Assembly (NCBI GenBank): GCA_031178105.1
Contig: JAPSJX010000014.1
Location: forward strand, 1 to 38,695
Direction of reading: 5' to 3'
DNA from: Agrococcus sp.
Lineage (GTDB): Bacteria; Actinomycetota; Actinomycetes; Actinomycetales; Microbacteriaceae
DNA length: 38,695 nucleotides
The stretch's first letter is position 1. Every line of letters begins with the position of its first letter. Below, in pieces: positions 18,139 through 24,168 of this stretch. Made by a program: the position numbers and the translations under genes. The notes below the pieces were generated by a model that was not told the DNA's origin, ran no database searches, and saw nothing but the letters and a program-made list of their open reading frames with translations.

Positions 18139-18927
18139 GCGGCAGAAGTCGCGCACGGCCGTGCTGAACGCATCCGGGCGGTCGAGGTTGCTGAGGTGGC
18201 CGCAGTCCGGGATCACCGCGAGCGACGCGTCGGGGATCGCGCGCTCGAACTCTTGGGCGACGCGCAGCGGTGAGCGGCCGTCGTGCTCGCCCCACACGAG
18301 CAGCGTCGGCACGGCGATGCGCGACAGCAGGTCGCGCTGGTCGGTCGACGCCATGATCGACAGCTGGGTCCGGAGCGTGGCAGGGCGCGCTGCCGCCGCC
18401 AGCTCGCGCAGGAGGTCGAGCTGCTCGGCCGGCGGCTCCCCGGAGAAGAGTCCCGGCGCGAAGGGCTCCCGCGCCTCGCCGTCCCGCCCGCCTCGCGGCG
18501 CGCGCAGCTGCGCCCGCGCTGCGGTCACCCTGGCACGCAGCTCAGGCTCGGGCAGCGAGCCCTTCCAGCCCGCATAGGTGTCGGCGAGCACGAGCGCGGT
18601 GACGAGGCGCGGATGCCGCCGGTACAGCTCGAGGACGACCGTGCCGCCCCACGAGATGCCGCCGACCGTCGCCGGCCCGCCCGTCGCCTCGATGAGCGCC
18701 GCGAGGCAGTCGGCGTAGTCGTGCAGCGAGAAGCCCGGCGGGATGTCGGAGGAGCGGCCGGATCCCGGTTCGTCCCACGCCACGACCGTGCACGCATCCT
18801 TCAGGCCGCCGAGCTGCGGTCGCCACGCGCGGCTGTCGTCGCCGGCGCCGTGCACGAGCACGAGCGGCGGCCCCGAGCCCTCGCGGTCGAACGCGATGTC
18901 GACGCCTCGGGCGCGGATCGTCTCCAC
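18124..18927 (-). CDS. Alpha/beta-hydrolase fold protein
   Basis: This is a 267-residue single-domain alpha/beta hydrolase. The oxyanion-hole motif LVLVHGAGDD is at 22-31. The nucleophile elbow GGISWGG has Ser92, the acid is probably Asp216 in VWGEHDGRSP, and the base is His244 in DCGHLSNLD. WDEPGSGRSS near 51-60 is the usual loop after beta-4. It resembles 3-oxoadipate enol-lactonase/haloperoxidase-like hydrolases, but the substrate cannot be assigned. The start is GTG 18927, 6 nt after TACGCT on the - strand. It is transcribed divergently from sufS, 52 bases apart. A tandem duplication affects its 3' end without changing the protein. Confidence 0.88.
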   Translation of the reverse strand: METIRARGVDIAFDREGSGPPLVLVHGAGDDSRAWRPQLGGLKDACTVVAWDEPGSGRSSDIPPGFSLHDYADCLAALIEATGGPATVGGISWGGTVVLELYRRHPRLVTALVLADTYAGWKGSLPEPELRARVTAARAQLRAPRGGRDGEAREPFAPGLFSGEPPAEQLDLLRELAAAARPATLRTQLSIMASTDQRDLLSRIAVPTLLVWGEHDGRSPLRVAQEFERAIPDASLAVIPDCGHLSNLDRPDAFSTAVRDFCRSVHA

Positions 18928-18933
18928 GCCGAC

Positions 18934-18939
18934 AGCGTA
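18934..18939 (-). promoter_or_regulatory. -10 element of the hydrolase gene, leaderless geometry
   Basis: On the - strand TACGCT is followed by 6 nt (GTCGGC) and GTG 18927. It lies 28 bases from the oppositely directed sufS -10, so the two promoters must share their upstream DNA. Confidence 0.5.
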
Positions 18940-18967
18940 CTCCCGGGCGTCGACGGGCCGTGGCGGC

Positions 18968-18973
18968 TACCGT
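18968..18973 (+). promoter_or_regulatory. -10 element of sufSU, leaderless geometry
   Basis: TACCGT is followed by 6 nt (GGGAGG) and GTG 18980. GGGAGG resembles a ribosome site but touches the start codon. Confidence 0.5.
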
Positions 18974-18979
18974 GGGAGG

Positions 18980-20269
18980 GTGACGACCACGGCGACGACC
19001 GGCCTGACCGAGGAGCGCGTGCTGCAGCTGCGCGCCGACTTCCCGATCCTCGCCGAGCAGCCGGCGGGCGTGCCGCTCGTCTACCTCGACTCCGGGGCGA
19101 CGAGCCAGCAGCCGCGGCAGGTGCTGGAGGCGGAGTGGGCCTTCCGCACCCGGCGCAACGCCGCCGTGCACCGTGGCGCGCACACGCTCGCCGCGCTCGC
19201 GACCGACGACTACGAGGTCGCGCGCGATCGCATCGCCCGCTTCGTCGGCGCACGCCCCACCGAGATCTCGTGGGCCATGAACGCGACGGATGCCCTCAAC
19301 ACCGTCGCCCTGTCGCTCGCGGCGGCCAACCGCGCGGCGGTCGTCGACCCGAGGCTCCGCATCCGCGAGGGCGACGAGATCCTCGTCACGGAGGCCGAGC
19401 ACCACGCGAACCTGCTGCCGTGGCAGCGGCTCGCTGACGAGACCGGCGCCACCCTCCGGTGGGTCGAGGTCGACGACGACGGGGTCTGGACGGCGGATGC
19501 GGCGCTCGCGGCCATCACCGAGCGCACGCGCGTGGTCGCGGTCGCGCACGTCTCGAACGTCACCGGCCTCATCGCGCCGGTCGAGCAGCTCGTCGCCGCC
19601 GCCCACGAGGCCGGCGCGCTCGTCGTGCTCGACGCGTGCCAGTCCGTGCCGCACCGGCCGGTCGACCTGCACGGGCTCGGCGTCGACGCGGCCGCGTTCA
19701 GCGGGCACAAGATGCTCGGCCCCGGTGGCATCGGGGTGCTCTATCTCGCCGAGGCGCTTGGCGCCGCGCTGCCGCCCGCGCGCGTGGGCGGCTCGATGAT
19801 CACGACTGTCACGATGACCGAGCACGAGTTCCTGCCCGCGCCGCAGCGCTTCGAGGCCGGCACGCAGCCGGTGTCGGCGATCGTGGGCCTCGCGGCCGCC
19901 GTCGACTACCTGGAGGGCGTCGGCATGTCCGCGATCGAGGCGCACGAGGTGGCGCTGGGCGAGCGGCTCGCGTTGGGGACGGCCTCGATCGACGGCGTGC
20001 GGCTCGTCGGCCCGCGGCCGGGCGAGGAGCGAGCGGGGCTCGCGAGCGTCATAGTCGATGGTGTGCACGCGCACGACGTCGGGCAGCTGCTCGACGCCGT
20101 CGGCATCGCGGCCCGCGTCGGGCACCACTGCGCGCAGCCCTTGCACCGCCGGCTCGGCGTCGCCGCCACCACCCGCGCGTCCACCTACCTCACCACGACG
20201 GAGGCGGAGGTCGACCGCTTCCTCGACGCCCTCTCCGGCGTGCGCGCATACTTCGGGGCGGGGCGATGA
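18980..20269 (+). CDS. sufS: Cysteine desulfurase SufS (class V aminotransferase)
   Basis: This is a 429-residue PLP enzyme that takes sulfur from cysteine for Fe-S cluster building. It opens YLDSGATSQQP (35-45), the SufS/CsdA signature. HRGAHTLA (64-71) is the conserved PLP-phosphate region, and EAEHHANLLPW (138-148) stacks on PLP. Asp218 pairs with the pyridine nitrogen (VLDACQSVPH), and FSGHKMLGP carries the PLP lysine Lys244. Cys384 in GHHCAQPLHRRL is the persulfide cysteine, and the type II context RVGHHC supports SufS. It overlaps sufU by 4 bases (ATGA). The other suf genes (sufBCD) are not here, so this is a stand-alone sufSU pair. The GTG start fits the promoter geometry. Confidence 0.92.
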   Translation: MTTTATTGLTEERVLQLRADFPILAEQPAGVPLVYLDSGATSQQPRQVLEAEWAFRTRRNAAVHRGAHTLAALATDDYEVARDRIARFVGARPTEISWAMNATDALNTVALSLAAANRAAVVDPRLRIREGDEILVTEAEHHANLLPWQRLADETGATLRWVEVDDDGVWTADAALAAITERTRVVAVAHVSNVTGLIAPVEQLVAAAHEAGALVVLDACQSVPHRPVDLHGLGVDAAAFSGHKMLGPGGIGVLYLAEALGAALPPARVGGSMITTVTMTEHEFLPAPQRFEAGTQPVSAIVGLAAAVDYLEGVGMSAIEAHEVALGERLALGTASIDGVRLVGPRPGEERAGLASVIVDGVHAHDVGQLLDAVGIAARVGHHCAQPLHRRLGVAATTRASTYLTTTEAEVDRFLDALSGVRAYFGAGR

Positions 20270-20721
20270 GCGACGCGCCGCGCGACCCGCTCGCCGGGCT
20301 CTACCAGGAGCTGATCCTCGAGCACGCGCGACGCCGCGAGGGAGAGGGCGCGATCGAGCCCTTCGACGCCGAGCGGTTCCTGCGGAACCCGACGTGCGGC
20401 GACGAGATCCGGCTCCGCGTGCGGCTCGACGGCGATGCGGTGGATGCGCTCGGCTGGGAGGGGCAGGGCTGCTCGATCTCGCAGGCATCGGCCTCGGTGC
20501 TCGCCGAGCAGGCGCCCGGCCTGTCGGTCGCCGAGGCGCGCGAGCGGATCGAGGCGATGCGCGCGCTGCTGCGCTCGCGCGGCGGGGTCGAGGCCGAAGA
20601 GGCGCTGCTCGGCGACGCCGTCGCGTTCGCCGGCGTCGCGAGGTTCCCGATGCGCGTGAAGTGCGCGATGCTCGCGTGGGTCGCGCTCGAGGAGGCGCTC
20701 ACCGAGCTCGACGCTCGCTGA
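20266..20721 (+). CDS. sufU: SufU-type Fe-S assembly sulfur acceptor
   Basis: This is a 151-residue IscU-fold protein that takes persulfide sulfur from SufS. The zinc/sulfur ligands are in place: Cys44 and Asp46 in NPTCGDEI, Cys69 in GQGCSISQAS, and Cys133 in RVKCAMLAW. The insert of about 18-20 residues between the second and third cysteines that separates SufU from IscU is present (residues about 85-115). LYQELILEHARR at 12-23 is the conserved N-terminal helix, in which HYRNPR is the common form; here it reads HARRRE. The ATG overlaps the sufS stop, so the two are co-translated. The assignment is firm. Confidence 0.92.
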   Translation: MSDAPRDPLAGLYQELILEHARRREGEGAIEPFDAERFLRNPTCGDEIRLRVRLDGDAVDALGWEGQGCSISQASASVLAEQAPGLSVAEARERIEAMRALLRSRGGVEAEEALLGDAVAFAGVARFPMRVKCAMLAWVALEEALTELDAR

Positions 20722-20727
20722 CGCCGC

Positions 20728-20746
20728 CCGCGACGGTACGTCGCGG
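20728..20746 (+). repeat. Hairpin after sufU
   Basis: CCGCGAC-GGTAC-GTCGCGG is a perfect 7-bp inverted repeat starting 6 bases after the sufU stop. It could be a weak terminator or part of the next gene's control region. No T-tract follows. Confidence 0.4.
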
Positions 20747-20792
20747 CATGACCGGTGTGGTTCGCTATCTGATACCACCTTGGAGGTCAACA

Positions 20793-21782
20793 ATGTCCAG
20801 CACCACATCGGTCGGCGAGCGCATCGGGCGCTTCGCCGGAACCTGGTTCCCGCTCGTCGTCCTCGTCGCGGCGGCCGTCGCCATCCTCGTCCCGCAGGTG
20901 TTCCTGCCCATCGGGCCCTGGATCACGACGCTGCTCGGCATCATCATGCTCGGCATGGGGCTCACGCTGCAGCCCGTCGACTTCGCGGTGATCGCGAAGA
21001 AGCCGAAGGCCTTCGTCGTCGGCGTCATCGCCCAGTACCTGATCATGCCGCTCGCCGCGATCGGCCTCGCGCTCGCCTTCCAGCTGCCGCCGGAGCTGCT
21101 CGTCGGCGTCGTGCTCGTGGGCTCCGCGCCCGGTGGCACCGCCTCCAACGTCATGGTCTACCTGGCGAAGGGCGACACGGCCCTCTCCGTCGCGATGACC
21201 ACCGCGTCGACGCTCCTGGCGCCGGTGCTCACGCCGCTGCTCGTGCTGTGGCTCGCGGGCTCCTACCTGCCCGTGGACGCGTGGGGCCTGTTCCAGTCGA
21301 TCGTCTTCATCGTGCTGATCCCCGTCGTGGTCGGCGTGCTGCTGCGGATGCTGCTGCCGCGAGTCGTGAAGGCGATCCTGCCGTGGCTCCCGCTCGTCTC
21401 GGTGCTCGGCATCACGCTGGTCGTGCTCGCGGTCGTCGCGGGCTCGGCTGCGACGATCCTCTCCGTCGGGCTGCTCGTCGCGCTCGTCGTGATCCTCCAC
21501 AACGGCATCGGCTACGGCCTCGGCTTCCTGGCGGCGAAGGCCGTCGGGCTCGACGAGAGCGCCCGCCGCGCCGTCGCGATCGAGGTGGGGATGCAGAACT
21601 CGGGCCTCGCCGCCGGCCTCGCCCGCACGCACTTCACGCCCGAGTCGGCGCTGCCCGCCGCGATCTTCTCCGTCTGGCACAACGTCTCGGGCTCGCTGCT
21701 CGCCTCTTACTGGTCGCGGCGCCCGCCGCAGGCGGTGCCGGCCGCCGAGCGCGAGCTCGACGACCAGCCCGTCGCGAGCTGA
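20793..21782 (+). CDS. Bile acid:sodium symporter family protein
   Basis: This is a 329-residue membrane protein of the bile acid:Na+ symporter family (SBF, PF01758; NTCP/ASBT/YocS-like). About nine to ten helices are visible. Conserved elements are GLTLQPVDF near 51-59, VGVVLVGSAPGGTASNVMVYLAKGDTALSVAMTTASTLLAPVLTPLL at about 108-154 (first crossover helix and sodium site, PGGTASN), and AIEVGMQNSGLAAGLA at about 263-278 (second crossover, EVGMQNS, with the sodium-binding Glu and Gln). In bacteria the cargo is often pantoate, keto acids or other organic anions, and it cannot be chosen here. The ATG follows TTGGAGG at 20780-20786, a good Shine-Dalgarno site. It is single, with terminator at 21801-21831. 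Confidence 0.9.
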   Translation: MSSTTSVGERIGRFAGTWFPLVVLVAAAVAILVPQVFLPIGPWITTLLGIIMLGMGLTLQPVDFAVIAKKPKAFVVGVIAQYLIMPLAAIGLALAFQLPPELLVGVVLVGSAPGGTASNVMVYLAKGDTALSVAMTTASTLLAPVLTPLLVLWLAGSYLPVDAWGLFQSIVFIVLIPVVVGVLLRMLLPRVVKAILPWLPLVSVLGITLVVLAVVAGSAATILSVGLLVALVVILHNGIGYGLGFLAAKAVGLDESARRAVAIEVGMQNSGLAAGLARTHFTPESALPAAIFSVWHNVSGSLLASYWSRRPPQAVPAAERELDDQPVAS

Positions 21783-21800
21783 CCCAGCGACCCGACCGTC

Positions 21801-21831
21801 CGCCCCGCCGCCCGCTCAGGGCGGCGGGGCG
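21801..21831 (+). terminator. Terminator of the symporter gene
   Basis: A perfect 13-bp stem (CGCCCCGCCGCCC / GGGCGGCGGGGCG) with loop GCTCA lies 19 bases after the symporter stop. No long T-tract follows. Confidence 0.75.
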
Positions 21832-21964
21832 TACTGCTGCGCCCAGCCCACCGAAGGAGCCGCGACGGCGCTGCGCCGGTCTTGCTCGTCGGCTCGACGG
21901 TGCTCGCCGACGTCGACGACGAGCGCTGCGTGCTGTCGAGCCGGGACGAGCAGGTCGGGCCCGC

Positions 21965-22002
21965 ACGACGAAGGCCCCGGCGTGCGCCGGGGCCTTCGTC
22001 GT
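21965..22002 (-). terminator. Terminator of the Bax-inhibitor-1 family gene
   Basis: A perfect 17-bp stem (ACGACGAAGGCCCCGGC / GCCGGGGCCTTCGTCGT) with a 4-nt loop GTGC lies 14 bases beyond the stop at 22017. It is symmetrical, so it can act on both strands. The 130 bases between this and the symporter terminator hold no supported gene. Confidence 0.85.
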
Positions 22003-22016
22003 CGTTCGATGGGACG

Positions 22017-22988
22017 CTAGTTGTTCCCGCGGACGATCGCGATGATGCGGAGGATCTCGACGTAGAGCCAGATGATCGTCATCGTCAGGCCGAACGCCGC
22101 CGACCAGCCGTACTTCTTGTGCACGCCGCGCTTCACGCCCAACTCGATGCCTTCGAAGTCCATGACGAGCGAGTACGCGCCGAGCAGCACCGCGAGGCCG
22201 CCGAGCAGCACGCCCCACGGGATGCCGAACAGCGGGCTCGGCGCGGAGCGCATGCCGAAGGCGAGGTCGCCCGTGGCGCCGAACAGCATCATGCCGAAGT
22301 TCACGAGCGAGAACAGGCCGTAGCCGATCAGCACGATGAAGAAGATCTTGTTCATCCGGGGCGACGTGCGCACGATGCGGAACGCATACAGTGCGAGCGT
22401 CGCGGCGATCACGCAGGCAGTGGCGAGCAGCGCCTGGAAGATGATGCCGTCGAGGCCCATGCCGAACTCGAGGATGCCCGAGAAGCCTCCGAGGAAGAGG
22501 CCCTGAGCCGCCGCATAGGCGAGCACGAGCGCAGGGCTCGGCTCCTTCTTGAAGATGTTGACGAGCGCCAGCACGAAGCCGACGAGCGCGCCACCGTACG
22601 TCAGCACGAAGAAGGCCGGCGACGTGCCCGAGACGAACAGCATGCCGAGCGTGACGATGAAGCCGAGCGCGGTCACGCCGAGCGTGAGCGCCGTCTTCAT
22701 GATCACGCCGTCGTAGGTGAGGCGCTCGGTCTCGAGCGGCCCGGCCGACGGGCGGCCGAACTGCTGGTCGAGCTGCTCGGGCGTCGGGATGGCCGGCTGG
22801 CCGTACGGCTGCTGCTGCCCGTACGGTGCCTGTCCGTACGGTGCCTGCCCGTACGGTGCCTGCCCGTACTGGGGCTGGCCGTACTGCTGGCCGTAGGGCG
22901 CCTGCTGGCCGCCGGGGACAGCCTGCGAGGCGCGCTGCGCGTTCTCGGTGAACGCGGGCGAATTGCGGAACGCCGGGTTGCCTGCCAA
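22017..22988 (-). CDS. Bax inhibitor-1/YccA family membrane protein
   Basis: This 323-residue protein has a soluble head and a seven-helix TMBIM-like membrane domain. Residues 1-80 are disordered and Gln/Gly/Pro/Tyr-rich, with the pentapeptide GQAPY repeated at about 42-56. The membrane part runs from about 96 (TALTLGVTALGFIVTLG) to the end, with FLGGFSGILEFGMGLDGIIFQALLAT, YGLFSLVNFGMMLF, and the C-terminal MDFEGIELGVKRGVHKKYGWSAAFGLTMTIIWLYVEILRI carrying the family's conserved acidic residues. This matches the actinobacterial Bax inhibitor-1/YccA group. Its cellular role is unproven. The start is TTG 22988 with AGGAG 8 nt upstream; no ATG or GTG lies between the Shine-Dalgarno site and the first conserved residues. 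Confidence 0.88.
   Translation of the reverse strand: MAGNPAFRNSPAFTENAQRASQAVPGGQQAPYGQQYGQPQYGQAPYGQAPYGQAPYGQQQPYGQPAIPTPEQLDQQFGRPSAGPLETERLTYDGVIMKTALTLGVTALGFIVTLGMLFVSGTSPAFFVLTYGGALVGFVLALVNIFKKEPSPALVLAYAAAQGLFLGGFSGILEFGMGLDGIIFQALLATACVIAATLALYAFRIVRTSPRMNKIFFIVLIGYGLFSLVNFGMMLFGATGDLAFGMRSAPSPLFGIPWGVLLGGLAVLLGAYSLVMDFEGIELGVKRGVHKKYGWSAAFGLTMTIIWLYVEILRIIAIVRGNN
22820..22864 (-). repeat. Three tandem 15-bp repeats in the Bax-inhibitor-1 family gene
   Basis: Three adjacent copies of CGTACGGTGCCTGCC (the first has one T for C) encode the repeated GQAPY units in the disordered head. Such in-frame repeats can change copy number without breaking the gene. Confidence 0.9.
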
Positions 22989-23108
22989 GGGATCTGCTCC
23001 TGTCGGGAAGAACGGGTGGCCGCCCCGGTGGGCGGACGCGATCAGCGTATCCGGCGCGCCCAAGCATTTGCTGTGCCGCGGGGACGATTCGCCCAGGGCG
23101 CACACCAC

Positions 23109-23114
23109 TAGGCT
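23109..23114 (+). promoter_or_regulatory. -10 element of the glycerophosphodiesterase gene, leaderless geometry
   Basis: TAGGCT is followed by 6 nt (GGCGCG) and GTG 23121. The 132-base divergent spacer to the TTG of the Bax-inhibitor-1 gene shows no other clear site. Confidence 0.5.
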
Positions 23115-23120
23115 GGCGCG

Positions 23121-24092
23121 GTGCCAGCCACTCGCGTCATCGGGCACCGAGGTGCCTCGGGGTGGGCGCCCGAGCACACCGAGACGGCCGTGCGCCTGGC
23201 CGCAGCGCTCGGTGCGGACGCCGTCGAGCCCGACGTCGTCGCGACGCGCGACGGCGTGCTCGTGGTGCGGCACGACAACGAGCTGAGCGAGACGACCGAC
23301 ATCGCCGCCCGGCCCGAGCTGGCCGATCGGCGCCGCCGGCAGTCGATCGACGGCGTCGAGCTCGAGGGCTGGTTCGTCGAGGACCTGACGTGGGCCGAGG
23401 TCGCGACGCTCCGCGCCCGCGAGCGGCTGCCCGCGCTGCGCCCGCTCAGCGCGCGCCGCGACGACCTGGACGGCGTCCTCCGGTTCACCGACCTGCTCCG
23501 GATCGCCGGCGAGACGGGGCTCGACGTCGTCGCCGAGCTGAAGCACGCCACGCACCACGCATCCATCGGGCTGCCGCTGGACGCGCTGCTGGCGGATGCG
23601 GTGGCCGGCACCCACTGGGCGTCGAGCGGGCGGCTGGTCGTCGAGAGCTTCGAGGAGTCGGTGCTGCACGCAGTGCGCGAGCGCGGCCTGGAGGGCCGGA
23701 TCGTCTACCTCATGGCGCAGGACGGGACGGCGGCCGATCTGGTCGGCGACGGGGGAGCGCCGACCTACGCGCAGCAGCGCACCGACGCGGGGCTCGCGCA
23801 GCTCGGCCGCCGCGTCGACGCGATCAGCGTCGACAAGGCGGTGCTGTTCGACCGCGATGCGGGGCGGCTCGCGCCGAGCGACCTCGTCGAGCGAGCGAGC
23901 GCCGCCGGGCTGGGCACGATGACCTGGACCCTGCGGCCCGAGAACCGCTTCCTCGAGCCGGAGCATCGGCTCGGCGCGCACGACGCGGCGTGGGGCGACT
24001 GGACGACGGAGTGGGCGATGGTGGCGTCGCTCGGGCTCGAGGCCGTGTTCGTCGACCACCCGGATCTCTGGCGGCGACTGCCGAGCGGGTGA
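23121..24092 (+). CDS. Glycerophosphodiester phosphodiesterase family protein
   Basis: This 323-residue protein has the GDPD TIM-barrel motifs. IGHRGASGWAPEHT at 7-20 supplies His9 and Arg10 with Glu18 (PEHT where PENT is common). DAVEPDVVATRDGVLVVRHD at 34-52 gives the metal ligands Glu37 and Asp39 and the second catalytic His51. Later come FTDLLRIAGETGLDVVAELKH, ESFEESVL, MTWTLRPENRF and AVFVDHPDLWRR. A polar insert (about 56-95) separates the early motifs. It hydrolyses glycerophosphodiesters to glycerol 3-phosphate and an alcohol. No signal peptide is seen, so it should be cytoplasmic. The start GTG lies 6 nt after TAGGCT. It is followed at 76 bases by pcrA with its own promoter. Confidence 0.9.
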   Translation: MPATRVIGHRGASGWAPEHTETAVRLAAALGADAVEPDVVATRDGVLVVRHDNELSETTDIAARPELADRRRRQSIDGVELEGWFVEDLTWAEVATLRARERLPALRPLSARRDDLDGVLRFTDLLRIAGETGLDVVAELKHATHHASIGLPLDALLADAVAGTHWASSGRLVVESFEESVLHAVRERGLEGRIVYLMAQDGTAADLVGDGGAPTYAQQRTDAGLAQLGRRVDAISVDKAVLFDRDAGRLAPSDLVERASAAGLGTMTWTLRPENRFLEPEHRLGAHDAAWGDWTTEWAMVASLGLEAVFVDHPDLWRRLPSG

Positions 24093-24155
24093 CGGCCGCC
24101 CCGAGTCGCCAGTCGTCGTACTTCCGACGCGGCAGCCCGCGTCACCGGCGGCTCG

Positions 24156-24161
24156 TAGAAT
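24156..24161 (+). promoter_or_regulatory. -10 element of pcrA, leaderless geometry
   Basis: TAGAAT is followed by 7 nt (CGATCCG) and ATG 24169. It is the closest match to the consensus TATAAT among the leaderless-type promoters in the window. Confidence 0.55.
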
Positions 24162-24168
24162 CGATCCG

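Noticed and set aside
21832-21960. A small gene between the symporter and Bax-inhibitor-1 terminators
   Set aside because: A GGAG-like site is present, but the frames have no sensible product and include GC-rich inverted repeats. No coding evidence.
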